Positions 1 to 9,087 of a stretch of 11,573 nt of DNA are shown one piece after another (position 1 is the first letter of the stretch; each line of letters begins with the position of its first letter). The stretch comes from Bondarzewia mesenterica. Taxonomy: Eukaryota > Basidiomycota > Agaricomycetes > Russulales > Bondarzewiaceae. The notes beneath the pieces are model-generated. The model searched no databases and had not been told where the DNA came from. It saw only the letters and a program-made list of their open reading frames with translations. The position numbers and the translations under genes were made by a program. The stretch is taken from the NCBI GenBank assembly GCA_004802705.1, contig SGPL01000654.1, forward strand, positions 5,072-16,644. Direction: 5' to 3'.

Positions 1-830
1 CTTCAANCCCNTCGGATNNNNTNNNNTNAGGTAAGCANNNTNNNTNNGNNNGNTNNCTNNGGGNGCCTCCCATCATGCANGACATCTCAACNGTGCCAGN
101 GCGGTGTAGCATCAACCAATATTCAGACCCCACCGAGATCAATTGTGCTCATATCAAGCACAGATTANAACTTCACATGGCGGCGTCGATTGCCTTGGAG
201 CTCCATGCTANCGGTTGAACAACCTACAGAGTCTTAACAGTCTTAAGCTTAACGTCTACATGCAGTTGCACTTCATTCATCNTCCTGCTGTCGTCTGGTC
301 CTCGATTCTGCACAGCATGTCATAGTCGAAGTACGTGTCTTCCTTATTTNTNAACATCTTGTTTTTGAATCAACNGCTTCGAATTTGAGGCGTATCNGGT
401 ATTTCTATGACTCGATTCAACCTACGGACCTATAGTTGCNACGACACGCCATCCGNCTGAGCCTACAGAGGGNTCAAGCAGTGTGCCTCATTAACATTTC
501 TTTGATTAAAGCTGTGAAACCTTCCAATTCTAGAAATATCAATGAATTGTCGGAAGANNAGGCGATAAGTGAAGGACAACAGTCCTGATATGTGGTTACT
601 CCCGNGNAGTGGACGGGGCTGNTCGCCACCCGTNGTCCNCTGCGCACCATGAATCATNNCTGGAACCGGGATGTCTCTGACTCCTCTCATCGGGGGAGTC
701 ATACCGGTGCATCTGTCTCTGGATTTCATTCAATATACGGAACNGCCTATGTTGTACATGCATATAAGGTCAGTNCAAATGCGATTATTTTCTTNCCATT
801 TCNGCAACANTCTCCTCCTCATCNCACATC
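1..830. other. N-rich region without a supportable gene
   Basis: The first 60 bases are mostly N, and single Ns continue throughout. Open frames here (for example 463-729 on the minus strand and 592-1008 on the plus strand) show no recognisable domain, low complexity suited to coding, or splice-linked continuation. The region is upstream of the GNAT gene, so its last few hundred bases should contain that gene's promoter, but no clear TATA box or other element stands out. It may hold the 3' end of another gene that the ambiguous bases hide. Confidence 0.5.
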
Positions 831-1921
831 ATGCCCGTNCCCGTCNCCCCACGNCCCATCGTTAGCNTCTTTCACCATCCTTCGACGTTACCGCCTGTCG
901 TCTGGGACGTGTTTCGCCGGTGCGAACGTANCTCCAATATCATGTATCCCCACGCCGTTGCACANTCNCGGATGGCGCACGATCCTTCGTGTCCCCAGCT
1001 NTGGATGACTTGCTCCACGTATCNTTCTTCCACAGACACATACACGTTGGACNTCGTTTTATCGTGTTCAGAAGGGCCANTAGGCTCGTATCCCATCTTC
1101 ATCTTCGCCGCCGCCCCCTTCGANGTTCTCCTCGACCACAAATACGTATATCCACGGGTTCGGGAGCTCATTTATGCCCTCTCGGAGCACGTGCCTCGAG
1201 AAAGAATTTTTTTCTGTTTTTGCTCAGGAGCCCATCGCACGTGTCTTCGTTTCTCTCTGGGAGGCGCAGACNGGGATTCTCGNCTACAAAGTTCCTTATT
1301 ATGCGGCAAAGTTGACNTACTGTACGAAGGAGACATTCATCAACCGCACTGCGACACTTTTCCATGATGTGACATACGTCCCTCGCCTTGCGGTTGTGGA
1401 AGACGTTGACGCTGTAGCGCCACTTTGTCAAGGCTTTGCCTCGACTTCTGTGAGNCACCCGTTTAAANGNATATGGAATAAACTTATGCTGAGATCAATC
1501 CTTCTAGGAACCTTTCACCCTTGACGAAAATCGGGCTCGCAAAGACGCCAAATACCTTATCCGGCGGGGGGTACCTCTGGGTGCTCGAAGCCCGCCGCGA
1601 GGGAGAGCCAGCAGAGATTGCTTCAATCGTCGCGGCATCTCGACAAAGCGATCGAGTTGCTGGTATTACCAAGGTTTACACAAATCCGAGGTGGAGGAAG
1701 AAGGGTTGTGCNGAGCGTCTCGTGCGCTGGGCGTGCCGAGAGCTGTTGAGGGTAAAGGAGTGTGTTGTTCTTTATGTCGCACACGATAACCCCGCTGCGG
1801 TGGGTGTCTATCATCGAGTGGGATTTGTCGGNTTGGATGCATCAGTCCAACGAGTCGACGGTGTCGATCCATGGTTGGAGATAGGTTTGATCAAAACGCT
1901 GTTCATCTTGGGCATTGGTAA
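831..1921 (+). CDS. GNAT-family N-acetyltransferase (frame disrupted on paper by single-base indels)
   Basis: This encodes a GNAT-fold protein, expected to transfer an acetyl group from acetyl-CoA to an unknown amine. Two exons are seen: 831-1449 and 1508-1921, with a 58-nt intron (GTGAGN...CTAG). Allowing for the breaks, the product is about 343 residues. The C-terminal GNAT domain holds the acetyl-CoA loop RWRKKGCAERL (residues about 267-277), preceded by AGITKVYTNP, then LYVAHDNPAA and VYHRVGFV (about 306-313). It ends WLEIGFDQ...LGHW, a tail I associate with Agaricomycete members of this family. The N-terminal half is the divergent region usual in these fungal proteins. Three frame changes occur at short homopolymers: T7 at 1207-1213 (one T too many), G6 at 1566-1571 (one G too many), and the T3 near 1885-1887 (one T too few). 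Conserved sequence resumes immediately after each. The ATG at 831 starts MPVPV. Family assignment is firm; the substrate is unknown. Confidence 0.88.
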
Positions 1922-2807
1922 AGGACAATTCTNCCATCGATGACGCAAGAAANCCTCCTCTTTTATTTCACTTTGGACACTCATATCTTATTTCCTCACC
2001 ACTATTTTCTTTTNTATATATATTANCGGAGCCAGAAGTCAAGACAATGTACTTATAGCNGCACACCGCCGATGCCCACTCAAATTGTCGTTTGTACCTC
2101 ATGTCAATGTTCGCGATATCCTTTCCCTTCCTAACGCATGGAATAAACNACAAAGTCATGACTCATAAGTAGCCGTGCCCGTGTACAAGAGACTGAAATC
2201 TCTCGNACCAAGCAAGTNCCAGATGATGTTCAAACATTTATGTTCCGTTTCAATCTCTGCCAAGCAAAATGCTTCCGTTAAGCTCAAGTTCCCCNACNAT
2301 GACGTCATNGATCATCAGTTGCTACGGCCATCTTCGAGTTCTTGAACAGGTACNTCGCGGCAGCTGCTGTTATTGACTTTCCGACCTACTCCGCTACTAC
2401 TACGCGTAACTCTCGTCCGACGAGAATTCAGCTTGTTGGTTATTCAGCCTGANATCAAATTTTCTAAGATGTTATTTCTTCAATGGTCCTCAGGCGCTGG
2501 GCCACCAGTAGCTTGAATGTCGCCATCCCATTGCTGCCGGAGAGTTTGCCCCAACAATNTGTGCCACTCTCATATCCACCAAGCATTCACGCAGTGTTTG
2601 CTTTCCATCTGCATAATATTAACAGCGGTATGCACCTGTTTCAGACTCGCCGCCCAATTGATTATATGACTCAATCTGATCCAGTCCGTCGGTATTGATA
2701 TTCAGCAACGACAGGAAGGATCTTTCTATGATGTGCCTCTTCCTGAACGGAGATAACCTCTATCTCANTTGGATCCNCTGCGCACACCCTGACTCGACCC
2801 TAGGANT
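1922..2807. other. Intergenic region between the GNAT and arrestin genes
   Basis: This 886-base stretch separates two tandem plus-strand genes and should contain the GNAT terminator and the arrestin promoter. It is AT-rich near 2000-2030 (TATATATATT), which may be 3' processing sequence. It contains an ATGACGTCAT palindrome at 2299-2308. The 71-codon open frame at 2483-2698 shows no domain and is not supported as a gene. Confidence 0.6.
2299..2308. promoter_or_regulatory. CRE-type palindrome ATGACGTCAT
   Basis: A perfect 10-bp palindrome with the TGACGTCA core bound by ATF/CREB-type bZIP factors in fungi and animals. It lies about 500 bp upstream of the arrestin-gene start codon, a plausible upstream activating position. 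A single 8-mer core can occur by chance, and Ns flank it at 2298 and 2309, so the regulatory role is inference. Confidence 0.3.
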
Positions 2808-5800
2808 ATGTCCGCAATCTCTGGATCTTCTATAGGTTTAGCAATTGATGNTGGTACCTCNCAAGATCTATTTGCACACAGGGCGCCCACTTCCTCTGCT
2901 TCTCGTAGAGCCACCGTTACCGCCGGGTTTTTGGGCACATCCTTGCCACAACCTGTCATCANAGATGGCGCCTATCCCCNACTCTCCNCTGGACAGGAGT
3001 CATCTCATCTCGCTGGTTCTAGTCCTAGCGCATACGGAAGCACACCATGGCTGACACATGCAATCGGTGCAGCCGCAGAGCTCGACGGTATTGACCACGC
3101 TTCCAGTCATGGTGATGTACCGCGAATGGACTCGAGTTTGGGACCGTCGGGCGGNGAATCTCCAGTTACTGTTCGACCGTCATCACCTCAAGCGCGTACT
3201 GTTCGTGGGGAAGAACCATCAAGCCTTCACAGAAATAGCACTCTGATTAGCGTTGGNGCCCCTCCGACGAGAAAATCNGCGGAACTGAAAAGNCTTCTTG
3301 GAAACTCAAATGCGAAGCTCAAACCTGGTGCGGCCGTCCCAACACCTGGAAANGAACACCCACAGCGTAGAAGAGGCAAGAAAAATGGACTAGACTCTGT
3401 CATTCTGGAGGGNGCCAAACCTCGAGCCCGCGTTGACGTCGACATAGTCCTGTCTGGCGATTGCTATGTCCAAGGACAGTGCCTTTCTGGCCAGGTGCTC
3501 GTGCGCGTTCGCAAGTGCTCCAAGAAGGAATCTCGTGTTCTTCTGGCAGACGGNAAAGTGCGCGTTNTTGGGTTCGAATGCATCCCGGACGACAGCCATA
3601 GACATCTCTTCTATCAGGTCACANGCAAATTAGAAGAGGNGAGCTATGCGAGCGATCAGATCTTTGCTGAAAGCGTGGAGGATCGTGANGAGGAAGGCTT
3701 CAGGCTGAGCAGGGAAGGAGTGCANGTTCTTCCATTCGAAATGGATCTGCCTGTAGAAGGCGAGCATGGAAATGCAAAGGGAGCTATCGATGTTCACGGA
3801 GGCGTGGCCGTTCGTTACATTGCTATGGTGTGCGTATACGCTTTTCTGAAATTTCATTCNNNAAATTAATTCTAGTCGATGCAAAAACAGATCAATTAAA
3901 GTCAAAGATCAGGATACCTGTAAACGCTCCTTGGCACATTTNTACCGATCCTGCACTGTCTGGCCACATTTNTCAATTCAAACCCTTCTGGCCCCTGCAT
4001 CACGCCCGCTTGTTGCCACTGCCAATAAATCCCTGCTCTTTGGAGGCCGATATCCNTCTAATAGGCTGAAGCTCACAGCTCGTCTTCCTCGCCTCACNTA
4101 TCTTGCCGGTCAACTGTGCTACGTGCAGATCCGTGTCGTCAACGACACGCGCCGCGTGGTTCGCGGCCTTCTACTCACNCTNGTACGAAAGACGACGGCG
4201 TACAAACCATTGCCCGGTAAACAGCAAGACAATGTTGATGAAGGCGGCGAAGTCAACTCCGACGGCTATCGCACCAGAACGGTTGAGACAGAGGTAGCAG
4301 AGAGCAGGCTTGAGGTTGGTGAGCGCGGCGCAAAGCGTCATGCCAGTGCCAAAGGCTGGTGGACGGGTGTCGGCCCTGAAGATGAAATGGACTTCATCCA
4401 CTCCATCTTGTTACCAGTACGTGTGACTACGCCAATTTATTCCTGGGTTAATCGAGTTACCCCAAAATCAGCCCGACGCGTTATCCATCGCCCGCTCACG
4501 ACTCCTCGCCATCGACTACACGATCCGTGTCACCATCTCAGCCTCATCCTGTGCCCCCGGCTTCACCTCCGACGTTTCGATTATGCTTCCCGTTCGCATC
4601 GCCAGTATGCTTTCGGTTGACCCTCCTCCCTCTCTGTGCCTGCCGCATGAAGCGCTCACTATCAGCCGCTATGACAAAGAAGTCGACCAGGAACCCCCGA
4701 GTTCCAGCGGCCCAGCTGCAGCAGGGACACTGCCCTCGTACAGGAGCCGTGAAACCCCAGTACCAGCAGACAGGACGTTTACGGTAAATGAGGTATGTGT
4801 TGGTTCTCACCTGCATATCATTTTGATTGTATCACATGGCGGTGCATTCGTCCCTGCACTGTTGTCTTCACAAAGTACTGAGTGCCTGAAGAGAACTGAT
4901 TGTGTTAACATATTTGGCTTCTCCTTTGGTCAGGTTCCTAGGACCACGCTGACAGACGTGGAAGAACAGCCACCGTACTATCTTGATGTATCCAACGTAG
5001 CGAACACTGCCTCGTCCTCTGGCTCCAGCACCCCGACAGGGGCGGAGAAGCGTGTTAAGGTGGGACACCTCGTGGTGGCCAACCCATCGTCCCCTCGGAG
5101 CACGTTATGTGTGCCGTCCGAAAGCCAAACTATGGCGGAACTCAGTCGCGATCCGTCGCCGTCGCCGCGCTCCGAAGGCCCACCTTCGTCGCGGCTGTCC
5201 CGGGCTATGCCCTATGAGGACGATGACGTCGAGAATCTGCTCCTGCAGAATTCATTTTTGTTTGCACCTTCCCAGGAATTTGAGCGTGAGGACGACTATG
5301 GGGATGGGGACGGGGACGATAATGCGGACGAAGATTATCTTGATGACTACGATGCTGCAGATACCGGATTAATCGACAGCGGGAGCCGGGACGGACACCA
5401 GAGCTTTCAGTCCCTTCTCTCCGGACGCCCTCTCCCCCCCGTCCCAAACTTGCGTCGGACAACGCCCGTATCTGATATTGTCTCCTCAGAATCAAGACCG
5501 CCGCGGATGGCCGACGGTCTACCGAGCATCCTCGAGAAAGGTCCGAGCGGCCCTCGCACGGCGGCGCCATCACCCACGAAAGAATACGAGCAGTACCTGC
5601 GCACCTCACTCTCTCGGCGCCGCTCTGCGGAAGACGGGCTTCTCACTGTCGGGCCATATGGGTACGAGTCCTCATTCGATCGGCGCGTGCGCGAGAAGCT
5701 CGCCCAAGCACGCACGGCTGCGGAAGCGGGAAATTTACCTCGAACGCTCCCGAAGTCCGCGGCCGCCAATTCTAGATTCTCGCATACTCGAGCCCCTGCT

Positions 5801-6178
5801 TCTTCATCGCCGCCGTCACTCAGGCTGTCCGCGTCGAGGTTGAACGGTCCGCGTCTGCAAACGGGGGATGCAGCCCGCCCGACACTTCCGAGTGGCAGCG
5901 TGCGTCCCCTCCGACTCTGCAAATCCGCGAATCACGTCTCTGGTCCGCACAACGACTGTGTCATGGGCAGGCCCCCTGCTCTTAGAAACCGACAGGATGG
6001 CCATGAGAGGTCTGTCCGCAGATCTCTCCATGACACGAATCTGACCCCGCCAAGGCGGCCCCCGCACGCGTCCGCGCGCAGCTCGGTGCGTGACCGGATT
6101 ATATTACTTGAGGAGAAGACACGGGCAGAGGTGGCGATGACGATGGACGCGGCGGAAGACCTCTGCGCCAGGATATAG
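2808..6178 (+). CDS. Arrestin-domain protein, probable ART-type ubiquitin-ligase adaptor
   Basis: Four exons, 2808-3829, 3891-4416, 4472-4792 and 4934-6178, join in frame to about 1037 residues. Introns are 61 nt (GTGCGT...CAG), 55 nt (GTACGT...CAG) and 141 nt (GTATGT...CAG). After a disordered N-terminus, the arrestin N-domain starts near residue 209 (VDVDIVLSGDCYVQGQCLSG) and runs through AVRYIAMVSIKVKD. The C-domain includes GQLCYVQIRVVND, GWWTGVGPEDEMDF (496-509) and the strand ending IMLPVRIASMLSVDPPPS. PY motifs follow: LPSY (603-606) and PPYY (636-639), the type read by WW domains of Rsp5/Nedd4 ligases. The tail has an acidic Asp/Glu/Gly tract (about 738-768), many Ser/Pro/Arg segments, and a C-terminal helix-like segment DRIILLEEKTRA. 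Fungal ARTs link plasma-membrane transporters to ubiquitination and endocytosis; that role is inferred here. An in-frame TGA at 2790-2792 precedes the chosen ATG, although an upstream exon is not excluded. Confidence 0.9.
4793..4933 (+). other. Third intron of the arrestin gene: 141 nt, stop-free and a multiple of three
   Basis: The donor is GTATGT. The acceptor is a pyrimidine-rich stretch ending GGTCAG, with branch-like sequences CTGAT and GTTAAC shortly upstream. Splicing joins ...TFTVNE to VPRTTLTDVEE. The intron is phase 0, exactly 47 codons long and has no in-frame stop, so both spliced and retained forms keep the frame. The retained peptide would be hydrophobic in part (HIILIVSHGGAFVPALL) and rich in Cys and Ser, unlike the flanking Pro/Ser sequence, which favours a normal intron. 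It is about 2.5 times longer than the other introns of this gene. Confidence 0.75.
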
Positions 6179-7432
6179 CATGTTGTCCCTGTGGGGTGTT
6201 GAGTATTGTTCTAGGTATTCTGGAATGGAAGGTTTGGAGTAGGTTTGGACGCGTGGGGAATGCGCGTGCTGCCGCACGGAGGGGGCGGGGGCGAGGGATA
6301 AGTTCAAAGAGGAGCGGTCGACGGTTCACACCAATCTGTGGGTTCTTGGAGGTGTAAAAAATTGAACATTTTCATCTCGAAATCCGCCACGGTGAACGCC
6401 TTGAGTGCCACTCGAATATGTAAGGCTTTCGGATAATCATAGCACAAGATGATGTGTCTTTCCATAACAGATTGGTGATCGAGGATCGAGTGATTGCTGC
6501 GTTGCTTGAATGTGGAGACTACATGGAGCATGAAGCTTTGAAAAACGAACTTCGATGGAGTAGGTTTGCGTGCGCTTTGTGATTAGTAAACGTCGAACCG
6601 CGAAAGGAAAATGCGTTCCTCGTTTGAAGAAGAATCAGAAATGGGGTGGAGAGGGAGAAGAAAGCTTGAGACTAAGTTATAGGTGCCTCCCAGCTGACCG
6701 TCACGGTCGAGCTTTCGCGGTGCAGCCTAAGTTTGGATTGAACGTCAGGTCACTGTGCATGCACACATTCCGTGAGTGAGCGGAGCCTGCTATGTAATTG
6801 CGATAAGAACGAACGATGCGAGATTCTTCCTTCAAGTTCAGAGTCGCATATCCAGTAGTTTACTAAATATGAAATCCGTGAGGGAATCAAATTGCACTTA
6901 CCGTGCGGTTCATCTGCTACTGCAGTCGGCGCGGGCTGTTACCAATGATCAACGTTCAACGTTCAACCTTGGCTTGGCTGCGTGCTTTAGAAACATCCAC
7001 GTTTTGTCTGAGCCAGAACAAAAGTAGAAAAAAGAATGGGTTCACGGTGAATGAGTGTGAAATACTGTGACGAGAGCGGTGCATCCTTCGACTTTATCTC
7101 TCGACCTGTACAAAAGCCTGAAAATATGATTGCGAGGACTCAAGCTTACTACTCGAAGTGAGGAAACGGACATGCACGACTCAATTGAAAAAAGACACGG
7201 AAGTCCCCATAGAACAGAGGTCAATCACTCGATCGTCGTCGTGTCTCGTCAACATGTGTCCTCCCACCATAGCGACTCCCGTTGACCAGATCATTCGCCT
7301 ATCCTCGCATTACACCAACACAACCCGTCGACGCGGTGAGGGCTCCACAGTCCCCACCCGGCGACCATTACTCGCACATCGCGCGATCTCGCAGAGCATG
7401 TTGTCAAACTTCAAGCGCAGATTTTTTCTTTC
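6179..7432. other. Gene-poor gap between converging 3' ends
   Basis: The arrestin gene ends at 6178 on the plus strand and the next gene ends at 7433 on the minus strand, so this 1.25-kb stretch should contain two terminators and both 3' UTRs. Short open frames on both strands (6304-6531 minus, 6570-6779 plus, 6776-7027 plus) show no domain and no coherent splice partners. No tRNA cloverleaf, transposon terminal repeat or long repeat was seen. A non-coding RNA or lineage-specific gene cannot be excluded. Confidence 0.55.
6951..6964. repeat. Short tandem repeat, two copies of AACGTTC
   Basis: Two perfect copies of a 7-bp unit, followed by AAC. It lies in the gene-poor gap. It is too short to imply function. 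Confidence 0.5.
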
Positions 7433-8058
7433 TCAAATCTGAGAGCGGCCGGCATCGAGACTGTGACCAGACCGACCCTCCAGTGCTTCGATCCTGAAGT
7501 GAAAGAAAAAAAAAAGATAGAATGATATCGATGAGCGCGTACGCGTATGGAAGAGAGTGAAAGGTGGGGACGCACGCCTTGACATGAACTCTATGACCAA
7601 TTTCCTCGCTATAAGGATGGTCGCGCAAATCTTGGTCCGTGATACCCTGCAACGCCGCGCGCGCCGCCAACACCATCCGGACGTAACTTGGCGAGTTCGG
7701 GTCGCAGAGAAAACGTGAGCAGCAGCAAGTAAGTACGCACCGTGCGACGACAAGGAGAAGGATCGGACGACGACGACGTACTCTGCTATACTGCGAGGGC
7801 ACTGCGTCGAAATCTCTCCCTCGCCATCAAGTCCGAGTCTTGCGAACTCGAGATCACAGGATCCGTCGGATCGTTCTTCGAGCTCATGTTCCACGCCTTC
7901 TGAGCTCGGTCCCACGCGTGCTTGACTTCCTTAGAGTCCAAAGAGCGCAGATGAAGGGAACAACGCTCGGCGACGACGGTGTAGCGCGCCATCTCATCGA
8001 TGATCTGCTGGCTGGAAGCGTCTGGCGTCCATTCCTTGGTTTGTCTCGTTCGTGGCAT
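7433..8058 (-). CDS. Small spliced gene, unrecognised protein
   Basis: I do not recognise the family. The first exon reads from the ATG at 8058 (MPRTRQTKEWTP, then HAWDRAQKAWN and MARERFRRSALA), with a TAA upstream in frame. The last exon, 7433-7493, ends LDAGRSQI. The last intron, 7494-7575 (82 nt, GTGCGT...TTCAG), has a strong pyrimidine tract. It joins HVKA to IEALEG from the preceding exon, 7576-7686, which encodes YVRMVLAARAALQGITDQ. The join between first and middle exons is unresolved. An intron 7647-7791 (145 nt) is in frame and gives 132 residues but drops the YVRMVL helix. Introns 7791-7857 (67 nt) and 7687-7740 (54 nt) are also in frame and give 140 residues but lose MARERF. The join that would keep both segments, 7687-7791, is out by one base. 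The product is charged, probably helical and soluble; no signal peptide or membrane segment is seen. Confidence 0.6.
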
Positions 8059-8818
8059 GGGTGTCGATTTGGGTGGGATGGGTGAGTCGTCACAAGGACT
8101 ATGCACTTGCTTTTAATGAGTAGGAGTAGGACAAAAAGTTGTTGCTCTATCGCCACATCCGCCACGAGAAGTGGCTCCACACAGACCAAGTTTGCTACCA
8201 ATTTGCTGCCAAGTAGAGGGCTCGCACTGCTACCGACGTCCCATGGAGAGACGTTCATCCGACACGTTATCCCAACAATCGTTCTGCAGGGGTCCCAAAC
8301 GACCTGAAAACATTATTTTACCTTTCATAAAAACAAGTAAGTGTTGGCCTGTTGCAAAGGGCCCGAAAGAAGAACTGACGGCAAACGACGCGCTCTGGCG
8401 TTCAAACCATTCTGGAAGCGTCATGTTCCACACCAGCGGGTGCACATCGCGTACTACGTCCGAGTCGAACGTCAAAGACGCACAACGATCGACCTGGTCT
8501 CCGCCGTCGAGATGCAAAAATTGGGAAAGTGAGATGGTGGACGAGAACAGAGTCCACTAGAGGGACGATCGGAATGTACCATGTTGGAGACACAGATTTT
8601 TGCGCGGCGGAAGGCCGCAAAGGCGCTGCGACCTGACGACCATCGTAGGAAAAGTTGTTGGAGGAGAGAACTTGGGGATTAAATGACGTCGGATCCTAAA
8701 TTTGGGTTTACACGTCTGGAGGTCAGTTCTGGAGGTCGTCATCGACGCGTCTTACCACCACCAACGACAAGCAGGGACTCCTAGTTCAAAGTCAAAGAGA
8801 CGCGGAAGCCTCGTTGTA

Positions 8819-8832
8819 AGTAACTAGTAACT
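8819..8832. repeat. Short tandem repeat, two copies of AGTAACT
   Basis: Two perfect adjacent copies of a 7-bp unit, about 255 bp upstream of the VTA1 start codon. It could be a pair of factor-binding sites or chance; nothing else in the sequence decides this. Confidence 0.4.
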
Positions 8833-8998
8833 ATCCACGTTCCATGTGGAGCACGCACCTCTTCCCTCACTAACTGGATATTCTCTAGTCCTCGATCTTC
8901 ACCTTCACCTGCTGCTCAAGCTCACGTTGGGCGCCCCAGTCTCCACACATTCTTAATCGGGGCCATTCTTCCCCTGCGACAGACCCTCGGGATCCACA

Positions 8999-9004
8999 TA
9001 TAAA
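8999..9004 (+). promoter_or_regulatory. TATA box of VTA1
   Basis: TATAAA within CATATAAATCCC, 84 bp upstream of the VTA1 ATG. Between it and the start codon is a pyrimidine-rich leader ending CTGACTTTTTTCATGGC, the arrangement usual in filamentous fungi. The start codon follows TTTTTTC rather than the A/G at -3 preferred for strong initiation. Confidence 0.6.
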
Positions 9005-9087
9005 TCCCATCTTATCCGTCCGAATCTAACAACAGACCATCCCTCTGCTCGAACGACACAGCTCCGTTTGTCTCCCTGACTTTTTTC

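Larger units (their letters stand above)
8059..9087. other. Divergent intergenic region between the minus-strand small gene and VTA1
   Basis: The two flanking genes are transcribed away from each other, so this 1.03-kb region should carry both promoters. The right part has the VTA1 TATA box and a CT-rich leader. The left part contains open frames on both strands (plus 8171-8560; minus 8230-8517 and 8402-8620), but none gives a recognisable domain or a consistent exon chain. A strong donor-like GTAAGT occurs on the plus strand at 8336-8344, without a matching gene. Confidence 0.5.

Noticed and set aside
1191..1227. A 37-nt intron as the explanation of the first GNAT frame break
   Set aside because: It has a good pyrimidine tract and CAG and restores the frame, but it is very short, its donor GTGCCT is weak, and the removed residues (VPRERIFSVF) fit the family. 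It stays as a second choice.
2483..2698. Plus-strand open frame of 71 codons upstream of the arrestin gene
   Set aside because: Composition and lack of any domain fit non-coding sequence; it does not splice in frame to the arrestin start.
6304..6531. Minus-strand open frame of 75 codons in the gene-poor gap
   Set aside because: No family resemblance, no upstream promoter-like sequence, no linked exons; this length is expected by chance.
7501..7520. A-rich run (AAAGAAAAAAAAAAG) as a poly(A) tail of a retrocopy
   Set aside because: On the minus strand it is the pyrimidine tract of a well-placed intron (7494-7575), which explains it fully.
8230..8517. Minus-strand open frame of 95 codons (MHLDGGDQVDRCASL...), possible extra gene
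   Set aside because: It reads somewhat protein-like, but no domain is recognised, no good splice partners join it to neighbouring frames, and a plus-strand frame of greater length overlaps it.
8536..8556. Inverted repeat GTGGAC...GTCCAC
   Set aside because: Arms of only 6 bp with a 9-bp loop, no following T tract and no coding partner; likely chance.
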